From Carbonactinospora thermoautotrophica (GTDB taxonomy: Bacteria > Actinomycetota > Actinomycetes > Streptomycetales > Carbonactinosporaceae), in assembly GCF_001543895.1 (NCBI RefSeq), contig NZ_JYIJ01000011.1, positions 62,001-126,000 on the forward strand: 64,000 nucleotides of DNA, given 5' to 3'. Both the position numbers and the translations under genes were made by a program. Position 1 is the stretch's first letter. Every line of letters begins with the position of its first letter. The notes under the pieces are model-generated. The model ran no database searches. It saw only the letters and a program-made list of their open reading frames with translations, and was not told where the DNA came from. Below are positions 8,149-17,490 of this stretch, one piece after another.

Positions 8149-10281
8149 CTACTGTTGACGATCTCCGGTATGAAGGGGGCTGATCAGCTCAACCCCCTCC
8201 GGCAGGCCCGTTACCCGCAGGTGACCGGGCCACACCTCGATTGCAGCACGAGACCCGTTCAGCGAAATGCCCGCCACCCGGACCGAGCCGAACCGGCGCG
8301 GCAGCGCGGGGTTGATCCGGATGAACCGCTGGGGGATGTCCACCTCCATCCGGAGCAGGACCTGCAGCAGGTAGATCGGCGTCGCGGCCGCCCACGCCTG
8401 CGGGGAGCACGAGGTGGGGTACGGCACCGGCTCGCCGAACTCCTCCCGGTCGAACCCGCACATCAGCTCCGGCAGCCGTCCCCCGTAGGCCGCCGCCGCG
8501 TCGAGGATCCCGCACGCCACCCGCTGGGCTTGCTCGACGAAGCCGTAGCGCATCAGCCCGGCCGCGATGATCGCGTTGTCGTGCGGCCAGACCGCGCCGT
8601 TGTGGTAGCTCATCGGGTTGTACGCGCCCATCGTCGTGGCGAGGGTCCGCACCCCATACCCGTTGAACATCTCCGGCGACAGCAGCCGCTCCGCCACCAG
8701 CCGCGCCTTGTCGGCGTCGACGATTCCGCTCCACAGGCAGTGGCCCATGTTGGAGGCCAGCGCGTCGATGGGGCGCTTGTCCCGGTCCAGGCCGATCGCG
8801 TACCAGCCGCGGTCGGGCAGCCAGAAGCGCTCGTTGAACGCCTTCTTAAGCTCCCGTGCCTTGCGCTCCCAGCGCACGGCGGCGGCGTGGTCATCGAACC
8901 AGCGCGCGAGCCGCGCCCTGGCGCGGTACGCCTGGTACACGTACCCCTGCACCTCGCACAGGGCGATCGGCGGTTCGGCGATCGTGCCGTCGGCGAAGTT
9001 CACCCCGTCCCAGGAGTCCTTCCAGCCCTGGTTGACCAGGCCCTGCTCGGTCGCCCGCCGGTACTCGACGAACCCGTCGCCGTCCCGGTCCCCGTACCGC
9101 TCGATCCACTCCAACGCCCGGTCGGCCGCGGGGAGCAACGCCTCGATCTGGTCGCGGGGCAGCCCCCAGCGCTGCAACTGGCCGAGCAGCACGACGAACA
9201 GCGGGGTGGCGTCCACCGTGCCGTAGTAGATGTGCCCGCCGCCCAACGCCAGCGCGGCCTCCACGCCGAGCCGTACCTCGTGCAGGATGCGACCGGGCTC
9301 CTCCTCGGTCACCGGGTCGACCTGGCGCCCCTGGTAGCGGGCCAGCATGTGCAACGTGCCCAGCGCCAGCGACTGGTCGACCGCGACCGTCATCAGCGCG
9401 GTGAGCAGGGAGTCACGGCCGAACAGCGCCATGAACCAGGGCGCGCCCGCCGCCACCACCGGGAGGTTCGGCGCCTCCGGGTCGAAGATCCGCAGCGACC
9501 CCAGGTCCCGGTGGCTCTGCCGCAGCGTGCTCACCAGCGCCGGATCGTCGCCGTCGATGAACGGCCCGGCCGACTGCCATCGCGAGAACCGCTGGGCCAC
9601 CGGCGCGTGCTCGAGCGGCCGACCGGTCGGGAACGCCGGCGGCCACTCCTTGCCCTGGAAGATCGGGTGCACCTGCAAGGTCACGTGCCAGCGGCCGCGC
9701 GGCGGCACGGTGAACGGGAAGTACAGCGTGTTCCCTCCGTGCGCCCGTCCGCCCTCGGCGACCACCCGGACGCCGATCTGCTGTCCCTTCCAGCGGCGGC
9801 TGAAGAACAGGTGGCCGTCTCCGGGCTCCACGTTGTACTCGCCGCGCCGCAGGACCCGGCCCTGCTTGACCTCGAACAGGTCCGCCATGTCGGCGTCCAC
9901 CCGCACGCTCAGCGTGCCGGAGAACGGCTGGTTGCCGAGGTTACGCAGGATGATGTCCTCCCGCATCCCCGCCCCGACGAACCGCTCCCGCTGGCACAGC
10001 AACGTGCTGTCCGCACGCCCCGGCTCGGGCACGCTGCGGCTCAGGAAAGACCCGCAGAACGGCTCGTTGACGATCACCGTGAGCGGCTCCAGCGTCAGCC
10101 CTTCCAGCCGTACCTGCCAGGTGGACAGGATCCGGGTGTCACGAAAGAACAACCCCTGCGCTGTCTCCGGGTCGATGTCACCATCCGGGCGGCTGATGCA
10201 GAACGAAGATCCCTCGATCAACGTGACCAGTCCGCCGCCGACCCGGACAGGCTCTCTGCCGAACGCCCACGCTTCCGTCAC
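8149..10281 (-). CDS. Glycogen debranching-type amylo-alpha-1,6-glucosidase
   Basis: A 710-residue protein combining an N-terminal beta-rich domain found in bacterial debranching enzymes (GLVTLIEGSSFCISRPDGDIDPETAQGLFFRDTRILSTW) with an (alpha/alpha)6 glucosidase domain (PWFMALFGRDSLLTALMT, YHNGAVWPHDNAIIAAGL). Family members hydrolyse alpha-1,6 branches or act on related storage or compatible-solute glycans. I place the start at the GTG at 10281 because GGACGGAGG precedes it by 6 bases. A GTG 30 bases upstream has no comparable site. It is co-directional with the downstream GT4 gene and divergent from cydA. The family is clear but the natural glycan is not. Confidence 0.85.
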   Translation of the reverse strand: MTEAWAFGREPVRVGGGLVTLIEGSSFCISRPDGDIDPETAQGLFFRDTRILSTWQVRLEGLTLEPLTVIVNEPFCGSFLSRSVPEPGRADSTLLCQRERFVGAGMREDIILRNLGNQPFSGTLSVRVDADMADLFEVKQGRVLRRGEYNVEPGDGHLFFSRRWKGQQIGVRVVAEGGRAHGGNTLYFPFTVPPRGRWHVTLQVHPIFQGKEWPPAFPTGRPLEHAPVAQRFSRWQSAGPFIDGDDPALVSTLRQSHRDLGSLRIFDPEAPNLPVVAAGAPWFMALFGRDSLLTALMTVAVDQSLALGTLHMLARYQGRQVDPVTEEEPGRILHEVRLGVEAALALGGGHIYYGTVDATPLFVVLLGQLQRWGLPRDQIEALLPAADRALEWIERYGDRDGDGFVEYRRATEQGLVNQGWKDSWDGVNFADGTIAEPPIALCEVQGYVYQAYRARARLARWFDDHAAAVRWERKARELKKAFNERFWLPDRGWYAIGLDRDKRPIDALASNMGHCLWSGIVDADKARLVAERLLSPEMFNGYGVRTLATTMGAYNPMSYHNGAVWPHDNAIIAAGLMRYGFVEQAQRVACGILDAAAAYGGRLPELMCGFDREEFGEPVPYPTSCSPQAWAAATPIYLLQVLLRMEVDIPQRFIRINPALPRRFGSVRVAGISLNGSRAAIEVWPGHLRVTGLPEGVELISPLHTGDRQQ

Positions 10282-10359
10282 AGTGAACCTCCGTCCTAAC
10301 TCCAGGTCCACAGCTTTCGCGGCGGTCGCGCGGCCCGCTCGATCAAGACGTGCGGCGCA

Positions 10360-10375
10360 ACCGGATCCATCCGGT
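10360..10375. promoter_or_regulatory. Inverted repeat in the debranching/cydA divergent region
   Basis: ACCGGAT-CC-ATCCGGT is a perfect 7-bp inverted repeat. It lies in the 371-base gap (10282-10652) between the divergent glucosidase gene and cydA, where no other gene is supported. It is nearer the glucosidase start and may be an operator. No regulator can be assigned. Confidence 0.3.
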
Positions 10376-10652
10376 ACCCCTACCCGTTTGAGACACCCCG
10401 GACAGGTCGACGTTCTTCCCGTACCCCGAATCGCTCACCACGTCTCGTTCACCACAACCGGCCGCTCGTCTCCGCCCGGCGGGGCGAGATCCGGGTCCGG
10501 GGCCCTGTGGTGCGGGACCGGGTTGTGCGGGAACAGCATCACGTCCCGCTCGCCGTCGGCCCCGTGGCCGCGCGGCGATCGGGTGAGGCGTGGCGCGACG
10601 GGTACAACGCTCTGTGATGGACCCCGGCCCGTCTCACGCGAGGAGAGACGCC

Positions 10653-12008
10653 GTGCCCGAACTGCTCACCGTCGCGGCGACCCCCGCCGACCTGTACGCG
10701 GCCCGCGTGCAGATGGCGTTCTCACTCGGATGGCACATCGTGATCGCCTGCTTCGGGGTCGGCATGCCGGCCCTCACCGTGTTCGCCGAGTGGCGCGGCC
10801 GGCGCACCGGTGACCCCGACTACCTGCGTCTCGCCCACCAGTGGGCCAAGGCGATGGGCGTGCTGTTCGCGGTCGGCGCGGTGTCCGGCACGATCCTGTC
10901 GTTCGAGATGGGCCTGCTGTGGCCGGGGCTCATGGCCACCTACGGGCAGGTCCTCGGGCTGCCGTTCGCGATGGAGGGTTTTGCCTTCTTCATCGAGGCG
11001 ATCTTCCTCGGCATCTACCTGTACGCCTGGGACCGGCTGCCGCCGCGCCAGCACGTGCTGTCCGGCCTCCCGGTGTGCGTCGCCGGGATCGCCTCGGCGT
11101 TCTTCGTGGTGAGCGCGAACGCTTGGATGAACCAGCCGCGCGGCTTCGACCTCCACGCCGGCACCGTCACCCGGGTCAACCCCTGGGCGGCCATGTTCAA
11201 CCCGGCCACGCCCCCGCAGACGGTCCACATGATCCTCGCCGCGTTCATGGTCGCGGGCTACGGGATCGCCAGCGTGTACGCGGTGGCGATGCTGCGCGGC
11301 CGGCGCGACCGGTACCACCGGCTCGGCTTCCTCGTACCGTTCACGGCCGCCGCGGCCCTCACCCCGGTGCAGATCGTGGTCGGGGACTGGGCGGCCAAGT
11401 TCCTCGCCACCAACCAGCCGGTCAAACTGGCCGCAATCGAGGGGCTGACCCAGACCCGCGCGTACGCGCCGCTCTCCCTCGGCGGCGTCTACGTCGACGG
11501 GGAGCTGCGGTACGCGGTCCAGATCCCGAACGCGCTGTCGATCCTGGCCCACTGGCGCCCGGACGCGCTGATCCTCGGGCTCGACCAGGTGGCGCCCGCG
11601 GACCGGCCGCCGGTCAACCCGGTGCACCTGGGCTTCCAGCTCATGGTCGGTATCGGGTTCGCCCTGCTGGCGCTGGCGCTGTGGTTCGCGCTCGCCTGGT
11701 GGCGGCGGCGCGACCTGCCGCGCTCGCCATGGTTCCTGCGGTTCGCCGCGGCGACCGGCGTCGCCGCGGCGGTGGCGCTGGAGGCGGGCTGGGTCGTCAC
11801 CGAGGTGGGCCGTCAGCCGTGGATCGTCTGGGGCGTGCAGCGCACAGCGGACGCGGTCAACCCCGCACCCGGGCTGGTAACCGGTCTGGTCGCGGTGCTC
11901 GCCGTGTACACGGTGCTGACCGTGGCCACGGTGTACGTCCTGAACCGGATGCGCACCCGCCCCGTCACCGCTCCCCAGGAGCGCGGCGCGCAGGAGCACG
12001 TGCCGTGA
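10653..12008 (+). CDS. cydA: Cytochrome bd ubiquinol oxidase subunit I
   Basis: A 451-residue integral membrane subunit of the cytochrome bd terminal oxidase, which oxidises quinol and reduces oxygen to water without pumping protons. The start GTG at 10653 follows GAGGAGAGAC. Nine or so membrane segments are apparent. Family landmarks are RVQMAFSLGWHIVIACFG near the N-terminus (haem-ligand helix), GFAFFIEAIFLGIYLYAWDRL, SANAWMNQPRGF, the quinol-site GRQPW in EVGRQPWIVWG, and LRTADAV-like residues just after it. The length indicates the short Q-loop form common outside enterobacteria. It overlaps cydB by 4 bases (GTGA). The cydCD exporter genes are not in the window. Confidence 0.93.
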   Translation: MPELLTVAATPADLYAARVQMAFSLGWHIVIACFGVGMPALTVFAEWRGRRTGDPDYLRLAHQWAKAMGVLFAVGAVSGTILSFEMGLLWPGLMATYGQVLGLPFAMEGFAFFIEAIFLGIYLYAWDRLPPRQHVLSGLPVCVAGIASAFFVVSANAWMNQPRGFDLHAGTVTRVNPWAAMFNPATPPQTVHMILAAFMVAGYGIASVYAVAMLRGRRDRYHRLGFLVPFTAAAALTPVQIVVGDWAAKFLATNQPVKLAAIEGLTQTRAYAPLSLGGVYVDGELRYAVQIPNALSILAHWRPDALILGLDQVAPADRPPVNPVHLGFQLMVGIGFALLALALWFALAWWRRRDLPRSPWFLRFAAATGVAAAVALEAGWVVTEVGRQPWIVWGVQRTADAVNPAPGLVTGLVAVLAVYTVLTVATVYVLNRMRTRPVTAPQERGAQEHVP

Positions 12009-13054
12009 CCGCCGCCCAGTGGCTCCTGCTCGTGGCGTGGGCCGGCCTCACCCTGTACGTGCTGTTCGCCGGCGCGGACTTCGGCGGCGGGTTCTGGGAC
12101 CTGCTCGCCGGCGGCGACGTGAAGGGGATGCCGCAGCGGCGGCTCATCGAGCACTCGATCGGGCCGGTGTGGGAGGCCAACCACGTCTGGTTGATCTTCG
12201 TGATCGTGATGTTCTGGACCGGGTTCCCGGCGGTGTTCGCCTCCGTGGCCTCGACCATGTACATCCCGCTGACCCTGGTGGCGTTCGGCATCATCGCCCG
12301 TGGTGCGGCGTTCGCGTTCCGCAAGGCCAGCACCGAGCTGTGGCAGCAGCGGCTGTTCGGGGCGGCGTTCGCACTGTCCTCGGTGCTCACCCCGTTCTTC
12401 CTCGGCACGGTCGCCGGCGGCGTCGCCTCCGGCCGGGTGCCGCTCGGCATCGCGCGCGGCGACCTGGTGGCGAGCTGGCTGAACCCCACCTCGGTGCTGG
12501 CCGGGCTGCTCGCCGTGGGCACGACCGCGTACCTGGCCGCCGCGTACCTGACCGCGGACGCCCGGCGGCAGGGGCAAGACGACCTGGCCGAGGCGTTCCG
12601 CCGCCGGGCCCTGGTCACCGGCGCGGTGACCGGCGCGGTCGCGCTCGGCGGCATCGCCGTGCTGCGGGCCGACGCGCCCCGGCTGTTCGCCGGGCTGACC
12701 GGGCGCGCGCTGCCCATCGTGGTGGTGTCGGCGCTCGCGGGGCTGGTGTCGCTGGTCCTGCTCGTCCAGCGCCGCTACGTCGCGGTCCGGGCCACCGCCG
12801 CGCTGGCGGTCGCCGCGGTCGTGTGGGGCTGGGCCGTCGCCCAGTACCCGTACCTGCTGCTCCCCGACGCCACCGTCGCGAAGACCGCGGCCGACCCGGC
12901 GGTGCTGCGCGCGACCCTGGCCGTGCTCGCCGTCGGCACCCTGCTGCTCGTGCCCTCGCTGCTGTGGCTGTTCTCGCTGTTCCAACGCGAGCACACGGTG
13001 GCCGCCCACGACCAGGCCGACGGCCCGGCACCCAGCGGTCACCCGGCCGCCTGA
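12005..13054 (+). CDS. cydB: Cytochrome bd ubiquinol oxidase subunit II
   Basis: A 349-residue polytopic partner of CydA that structurally supports the haem subunit. The GTG start overlaps the cydA stop as GTGA, so translation is coupled. It opens with a hydrophobic helix followed by VLFAGADFGGGFWDLLAGG, and contains the conserved GPVWEANHVWLIFVIVMFWTGFPAVFA block, both typical of CydB. Several further hydrophobic segments continue to the C-terminus, which ends in a hydrophilic tail. In this window the oxidase is a possible end point for electrons coming from the ETF/FixCX genes at 40-43.6 kb, but that link is inference. Three short tandem repeats follow the gene. Confidence 0.93.
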   Translation: MTAAQWLLLVAWAGLTLYVLFAGADFGGGFWDLLAGGDVKGMPQRRLIEHSIGPVWEANHVWLIFVIVMFWTGFPAVFASVASTMYIPLTLVAFGIIARGAAFAFRKASTELWQQRLFGAAFALSSVLTPFFLGTVAGGVASGRVPLGIARGDLVASWLNPTSVLAGLLAVGTTAYLAAAYLTADARRQGQDDLAEAFRRRALVTGAVTGAVALGGIAVLRADAPRLFAGLTGRALPIVVVSALAGLVSLVLLVQRRYVAVRATAALAVAAVVWGWAVAQYPYLLLPDATVAKTAADPAVLRATLAVLAVGTLLLVPSLLWLFSLFQREHTVAAHDQADGPAPSGHPAA

Positions 13055-13064
13055 GCCGTCGTTC

Positions 13065-13103
13065 CCTGCTGATCGGACCTGCTGATCGGACCTGCTGATC
13101 GGC
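13065..13103. repeat. Three tandem copies of a 13-bp unit
   Basis: The unit CCTGCTGATCGGA occurs three times head to tail, the last copy ending in C instead of A. It lies just after the cydB stop and before the convergent SDR gene. It may be simple slippage. No function is seen. Confidence 0.85.
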
Positions 13104-13134
13104 CCGCCGGCCGGCTGCGCCAGGGGCCAGCAGC

Positions 13135-13884
13135 TCACGTGACGGACATCCCTCCGTCCACGGCGAGCACCTGGCCGGTGACCCACTCGTCCTCCAGCCC
13201 CAGCCGGACGATCCAGCGGGCGATCTCCTCCGGCGTCCCGGTGCGCCCCAGCGGAATTCGTGCCGCGCGGTCCTCCAGGAGCCGGTTGATCTGCGCCTCG
13301 CTCATGCCAGCACGGGCATAGATGCCGGTCCGGGTGGGCCCCGGCGCGACCGCGTTGACCCGGATCCCGTGCGGCGCGAGCTCAAGGGCCCAGCAGCGGG
13401 TGAGCTGTGCGACGGCGGCCTTGGACGCGGCGTAGTGCGAGTTGCTGGCGGTGGGCTTGACAGCCACCGTGCTGGCCACGTTGACGACGGCGCCGCGGGC
13501 GGCCATGAGGGCGGGCAGGCATGCCTGCGTGACGAGTGTCGTCCCGATGACGTTGACCGCGAACAGGTCGGCGATCGCGGCCGCGGTGACCTCGGTGAGC
13601 GGGCCGACGAGGAACAGCCCCGCGGCGTTGACGAGCAAGTCGATGTGACCCCACCGCGCTTGCGTCGCGGCGGCCGCGTCCCGCGCCGCGTCTTCGCTGC
13701 GCACGTCCACGCGGCAGCGCAGGTACGAGGACTCCTCGTACGCGTCGAGCCAGGCCAGGGCGTCGGCGTGGAGGTCCCAGGCGCTGACCCGCATGCCGAG
13801 GCCGAGAAGGCGTTCAGCGGTGGCTCGGCCGATCCCGGACCCGGCGCCGGTGACGACGGCGACCTTGCCCTGCGCGATGCTCAC
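13135..13884 (-). CDS. Short-chain dehydrogenase/reductase (SDR)
   Basis: A 249-residue classical SDR that oxidises or reduces an alcohol/ketone pair with NAD(P). The Rossmann motif TGAGSGIG lies at residues 12-19, NAAG at about 88, catalytic Ser in NVASTVAV, and YAASK at about 150. The ending VDGGMSV is typical. A GTG start at 13884 is preceded by GAGAGGAAGGGAC. It sits 31 bases downstream of the carboxyltransferase gene on the same strand, so the two are likely co-transcribed. Its presence in a CoA-ester catabolic island suggests a hydroxyacyl or alcohol intermediate. The substrate cannot be told from the sequence. Confidence 0.88.
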   Translation of the reverse strand: MSIAQGKVAVVTGAGSGIGRATAERLLGLGMRVSAWDLHADALAWLDAYEESSYLRCRVDVRSEDAARDAAAATQARWGHIDLLVNAAGLFLVGPLTEVTAAAIADLFAVNVIGTTLVTQACLPALMAARGAVVNVASTVAVKPTASNSHYAASKAAVAQLTRCWALELAPHGIRVNAVAPGPTRTGIYARAGMSEAQINRLLEDRAARIPLGRTGTPEEIARWIVRLGLEDEWVTGQVLAVDGGMSVT

Positions 13885-13915
13885 GCCTGTCCCTTCCTCT
13901 CGGGGAAGATTCCGC

Positions 13916-15460
13916 TCAGACGGGGAAGACGCCGTTGCGCCGCTGCGGGGGTGTGGCGGGCCGGCGCCGGTACACGCGGAACCGCCTGATGAGTTCGTCC
14001 CGTAGTTCCTCCGCGGGCACCACGGCTTCGACGGCGTTCTCGTTCGCGATCTTGAAGACGTCGATGCTCGCCTCGTACTCGGCCCGCTTCTCGGCGATGA
14101 AGCGCGCCCGCTCGTCCGGGTCCTCGATGGCCTGGATGCGGTTGAAGTGGATGGCGTTGACCGCTGCCTCCGGCCCCATGAGCGCGGGCTTCGCGGTCGG
14201 GAGCGCGATCACGGCGTCCGGCTGCATCGGGGCTCCCGACATCGCCAGGTACCCGCCGCCGTAGGCCTTGCGCAGGATCACCGCGATACGCGGAACCCGG
14301 CTTTCCGCGACCGCGAAGAGCATCTTGGCCCCGTGTCGGATGATGCCCTGCCGCTCCACCTGCGAGCCGATCATGTACCCGGCGATGTCGATGAGGAAGA
14401 GCAGCGGGACGTTGAACGCGTTGCAGATCCAGATGAAGCGCGCGGCCTTGTCCGAGGAGTCCGGGAAGAGCACACCACCCCGGTGTGCCGGCTGGTTGGC
14501 GATGATGCCGACGCTGTGTCCGTCCAGCCGGGCGAAGCCGGTCACCAGCTCGGGCGCGAACAGGCTCTTGTACTCGAAGAAGCTGCCCTCGTCCACGACT
14601 GCGTCGATCAGCTCGTAGATGTCGAAGACCTCCGACTCCCGCTCGGGCACGATCTCGCGGACCGTGCGGCCGGGCGCCGGGGGGAGCGCCGGGGCGACCG
14701 GCGGCTGCTCCTGCCAGTTCGGCGGGAGGTAGGAGAGCCACAGCCGGATCGCGGCGATGGCCTCCTCGTCGTCCTCGACCAGGCAGTCGCCGAGGCCGGA
14801 GACCCGGCAGTGCATCTCCGCACCGCCCATTTCCTCGAGGCTCACCTGCTCGCCGGTGACCATTTCCGCCAGCCGAGGTGATCCCAGGTACGCGGTGGCG
14901 TGGCCGCGCACCATGACCGTGAAGTCGCAGAGGGCGGGGACATACGCCGAACCCGCGGGGGAAGGGCCGAACAGCGCGCACACCTGGGGGACGCGCCCGG
15001 AGATCTGGATCTGGTTGTAGAAGATGTTGCCCCACGCGTGACGCCCGGCGTAGCTTTCAAACTGCTCGTCAATGCGTGCCCCGGCTGAGTCGAACAGGTA
15101 TACGAGCGGGGTACCCGTGGCGTCGGCGATCTCCTGCATCCGGACGATCTTCTCGAATGTGCGCTTGCCCCAGGTGCCCGCCTTCACGGTGTAGTCGTTG
15201 GCGATCACGCAGACGTCGCGGCCGTCGACCTTGCCGACGCAGGTGACGACCGCGTCACCGGGCAGTCCCTCCTCGTGGCGGGCGAGCAGACCGTCCTCGA
15301 ACTCCCACCCGTCGTCGAAGAGCAGCGCGAGACGGTCGCGGACGAGGAGCTTGCCGGACTCCACGTGCTTCTTGCGGTTCTTCTCCGGACCACCCCGGCG
15401 GGCTTCCTCGATCCGGCGCCGCAGCTCGGCGTGGACGTCCCGCCCGACAACCTCAGTCAT
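13916..15460 (-). CDS. Acyl-CoA carboxylase carboxyltransferase (beta) subunit
   Basis: A 514-residue carboxyltransferase of the propionyl/methylcrotonyl-CoA carboxylase beta family. It moves the carboxyl group from biotin to an acyl-CoA. Start ATG 15460 follows AGGGTGAGAAC. The N-half has KIVRMQEIADATGTPLVYLFDSAGARI and FGPSPAGSAYVPALCDFTVMV, and the C-half has GIIANQPAHRGGVLFPDSSDKAARFI and LRKAYGGGYLAMSG, the two acyl-CoA/biotin binding crotonase-like folds. The biotin carboxylase partner is at 18279. With an HMG-CoA-lyase-like gene nearby, 3-methylcrotonyl-CoA or geranyl-CoA type substrates are possible but not shown. A TetR-type palindrome lies 66 bases upstream of the start. Confidence 0.9.
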   Translation of the reverse strand: MTEVVGRDVHAELRRRIEEARRGGPEKNRKKHVESGKLLVRDRLALLFDDGWEFEDGLLARHEEGLPGDAVVTCVGKVDGRDVCVIANDYTVKAGTWGKRTFEKIVRMQEIADATGTPLVYLFDSAGARIDEQFESYAGRHAWGNIFYNQIQISGRVPQVCALFGPSPAGSAYVPALCDFTVMVRGHATAYLGSPRLAEMVTGEQVSLEEMGGAEMHCRVSGLGDCLVEDDEEAIAAIRLWLSYLPPNWQEQPPVAPALPPAPGRTVREIVPERESEVFDIYELIDAVVDEGSFFEYKSLFAPELVTGFARLDGHSVGIIANQPAHRGGVLFPDSSDKAARFIWICNAFNVPLLFLIDIAGYMIGSQVERQGIIRHGAKMLFAVAESRVPRIAVILRKAYGGGYLAMSGAPMQPDAVIALPTAKPALMGPEAAVNAIHFNRIQAIEDPDERARFIAEKRAEYEASIDVFKIANENAVEAVVPAEELRDELIRRFRVYRRRPATPPQRRNGVFPV

Positions 15461-15525
15461 GTTCTCACCCTGGGTTCCGACCTCGTGCCCGACCTTGACC
15501 TTTCCGGTCCACGACAGTACCTTAG

Positions 15526-15543
15526 CGAACAATCGTTCGTACG
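15526..15543. promoter_or_regulatory. TetR-type operator upstream of the carboxyltransferase gene
   Basis: CGAACAATCGTTCGTACG is one of six related 18-bp sites in 13-32 kb (consensus CGAACRATCGYTCGTWCG, palindromic). Its inner 14 bases are the exact reverse complement of the site at 32197-32210. It lies between the carboxyltransferase gene (minus) and the MaoC gene (plus). Confidence 0.65.
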
Positions 15544-15665
15544 TTAAGAGGGCCGACCGTGGGCAAGATCGTCGCCTTGATCAGGCGCAATGGCGGACCG
15601 AGCCGGGAGCGGCTCCCCCACCGCCGGCGGGTCGAGCAACCGGCCTACGCGCGCGAGCCGGCTGA

Positions 15666-15845
15666 GCCGCGCCGGTACGCACCGGCCGCGCCTCACCAGC
15701 GGTCGTGGCCGTACCACGGCGCCGCCGAGCGGGGTTCGACTCCGCGGAGGCCGACCGTCCGCGCGCTCCTGAGGAGGTCTTCCTCGGGTTCGCCGAACGG
15801 TTCCTCACCGAGGAAACCGAAGCCGAGGGGAGCGTCGCACCGTGA
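15666..15845 (+). other. Short unassigned reading frame, possibly a decayed SDR
   Basis: Ahead of the MaoC gene a plus-strand frame carries VVAVP...AGFDSAEAD...PEEVFLGFAERF and stops in a GTGA overlap with the MaoC start. Another frame from 15559 begins MGKIVALIRRNGGPSRE, which faintly recalls an SDR N-terminus. The two together could be the frameshifted remains of an SDR-like gene, or chance coding in GC-rich DNA. No convincing ribosome site or motif was found, so I do not call a gene. The rest of 15461-15841 holds only the operator. Confidence 0.22.
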
Positions 15846-16342
15846 CCGCTGAGATCGAGAAGAGTGAGAAGATCGCGCCTTACCAGGTCAGCGGTCAGGG
15901 CGAACGGTTCTGGGAGGAGCTGTCCGTGGGGGATCGGCTGCGCGGCCCCGGCATCACGATCACGGACGCGCATCTGGTCTCCTGGGCGGGGCTCACCGGG
16001 GACTGGGTCTCGTTGCACCTGGACGAGGAGTACGCCGCCCGGACGCGGTTCGGTCGGCGCATAGCTCACGGGCCGCTCACGCTGTCGCTCTCGCTGGGCC
16101 TGATGACGCAGACGGGTTTCTTCGGCAACGTCATCGCCTGGCTCGGTCTTGACGAGGTCCGCGCAACGGCACCGGTCTTCGTCGGCGACACCATCCATCC
16201 TGAGGCCGAGGTGATCCTGACCCGGCCGTCCTCGCAGGGGGGTCGAGGTGTCTGGACGCTGGCGTACCAGACGCTGAACCAGCGGAGCGAGGTCGTCATG
16301 ACGTTCCGCAGCAGTTTTCTCGTCCGTCGACGCCCGTCCTGA
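15842..16342 (+). CDS. MaoC-like (R)-specific hydratase
   Basis: A 166-residue single hot-dog domain protein of the MaoC/FAS1 hydratase family, which adds water to enoyl-CoA. The catalytic loop is visible as TGDWVSLHLDEEYAARTRFG followed by RRIAHGPLTLSLSLGL. The Asp and His (D-x4-H) expected for hydration are both present. The GTG start overlaps the stop of a short upstream frame as GTGA. It is transcribed on the plus strand, convergent with the SDR gene at 16506. Within the island it offers a second hydratase beside the crotonase-type enzyme at 17491, of opposite stereochemistry if both are active. Confidence 0.87.
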   Translation: MTAEIEKSEKIAPYQVSGQGERFWEELSVGDRLRGPGITITDAHLVSWAGLTGDWVSLHLDEEYAARTRFGRRIAHGPLTLSLSLGLMTQTGFFGNVIAWLGLDEVRATAPVFVGDTIHPEAEVILTRPSSQGGRGVWTLAYQTLNQRSEVVMTFRSSFLVRRRPS

Positions 16343-16505
16343 CCGGGCGCAGGCGAGCACCCGAGCGACCGGTTGCGGGACCTCTCAGAGGGCGCGGAAC
16401 GGGTTGGCGCGCTGGTCCGACAGCGAACAGGGGTGCCGCGGGAGTCGCTTCCGGCGGGCGGGACCGGCGCGGGTTGAGGACGACGTCGGGTGCGGTACCC
16501 GGCCG

Positions 16506-17270
16506 TCATCCCCGCGGCTCGGGATCGGCGTACCGGAACACCGCCGTCGCCCCGCCGTCGACCACGATCGTCGCTCCGTTGACACAGGCCGCTTCCTCCC
16601 CGGCGAGGAAGTCGAACACCGCCGCGACCTCCTGCGGCGTCACCACGCGCCCGGCGGGCGTCTTGCGGATGAAGGCCGGGATCGCGGAACGGTCGAGCAT
16701 CTCGGTGTCCATCGCGCCGGGACAGACCGCGTTGACGGTGACGCCCGTCCCCCAGAAATCCACGAGCAGCGACCTGGTGAGGTTGACGACGCCGGCCTTC
16801 GATGCGGCGTAGGAGGGGTACACGTAGCCGGTCACCCCGGCGATCGACGCGGTGTTCACCACGCGCCCCCAACCACGCTCGGTCATGTCCGCGGCGAAGG
16901 CGCGCGTGGTCAGGTAGGTGCCGGTCAGGTTGACGTCGATGACACGGCGGAACGCCTCGCCGTCCGTGTCCGCCATCTGCCGGCGGTCCAGGATCCCGGC
17001 GACGTTCATGACCATGTCCACTCGTCCGAGTACGGCGTGCACCTGTTCCCGGAGCGCCGCCAGGGACGCCTCGGACGTCACGTCCACCTCGAACCCGGCC
17101 GCGCGGCCGCCATTCGCGCCGATCTCCTCGGCTGTCTTCCTGGCCGCGACGCCGTCGACGTCGGCGCAGGCCACCGTCGCCCCGCTGGCCGCGAGACGCC
17201 GTGCCACGGCCTGCCCCAGCCCCCGTGCCGCGCCTGTCACCACCGCGACCCGACCCCTGTGGTTGGTCAC
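16506..17270 (-). CDS. Short-chain dehydrogenase/reductase (SDR)
   Basis: A 254-residue classical SDR. The cofactor motif TGAARGLG is near residues 13-20, NVAG at about 88, the catalytic Ser in NTASIAGVTGYV and YAASK at about 155, with the NAVCPGAMDT and VVDGG blocks typical of the family. The start at 17270 follows GAGGAAGAGGAACG. It lies about 220 bases downstream of the enoyl-CoA hydratase gene on the same strand, and that spacer shows no gene. It probably oxidises a 3-hydroxyacyl-CoA or similar alcohol. Its substrate is not determined by sequence. The gap 16343-16505 to the convergent MaoC gene holds nothing recognisable. Confidence 0.87.
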   Translation of the reverse strand: MTNHRGRVAVVTGAARGLGQAVARRLAASGATVACADVDGVAARKTAEEIGANGGRAAGFEVDVTSEASLAALREQVHAVLGRVDMVMNVAGILDRRQMADTDGEAFRRVIDVNLTGTYLTTRAFAADMTERGWGRVVNTASIAGVTGYVYPSYAASKAGVVNLTRSLLVDFWGTGVTVNAVCPGAMDTEMLDRSAIPAFIRKTPAGRVVTPQEVAAVFDFLAGEEAACVNGATIVVDGGATAVFRYADPEPRG

Positions 17271-17490
17271 CGTTCCTCTTCCTCCGAGCGTTGCAGGGCG
17301 TCCCGTCGAAACGCCTGTCGAAACGACCCGGGCAGGCCGAGCGGCCCCGAGGTGGTCCCCGTCGGCGCGGCGAGCGGGTACGTTGATCCGCTCGCGGTCA
17401 AAGGTGACCCAAGCCGCAGCGCGCGGCCGTACCCGCTCGGCGGGCTCGGGGCGGCGACCCTGCTTTGACCCCCAGCGCCGGTGAGCGGTT

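Noticed and set aside
8134-10299. A 721-codon open frame on the plus strand opposite the debranching gene
   Set aside because: It is antisense to a gene with clear domains, has no family motifs and arises from GC-rich codon bias.
10435-10539. A 34-codon minus-strand frame upstream of cydA
   Set aside because: It has no ribosome site and no recognisable sequence.
15559-15852. A 97-codon plus-strand frame before the MaoC gene
   Set aside because: It is Arg/Pro-rich, overlaps the MaoC start out of frame and lacks a ribosome site. It is kept only as a possible decayed gene.
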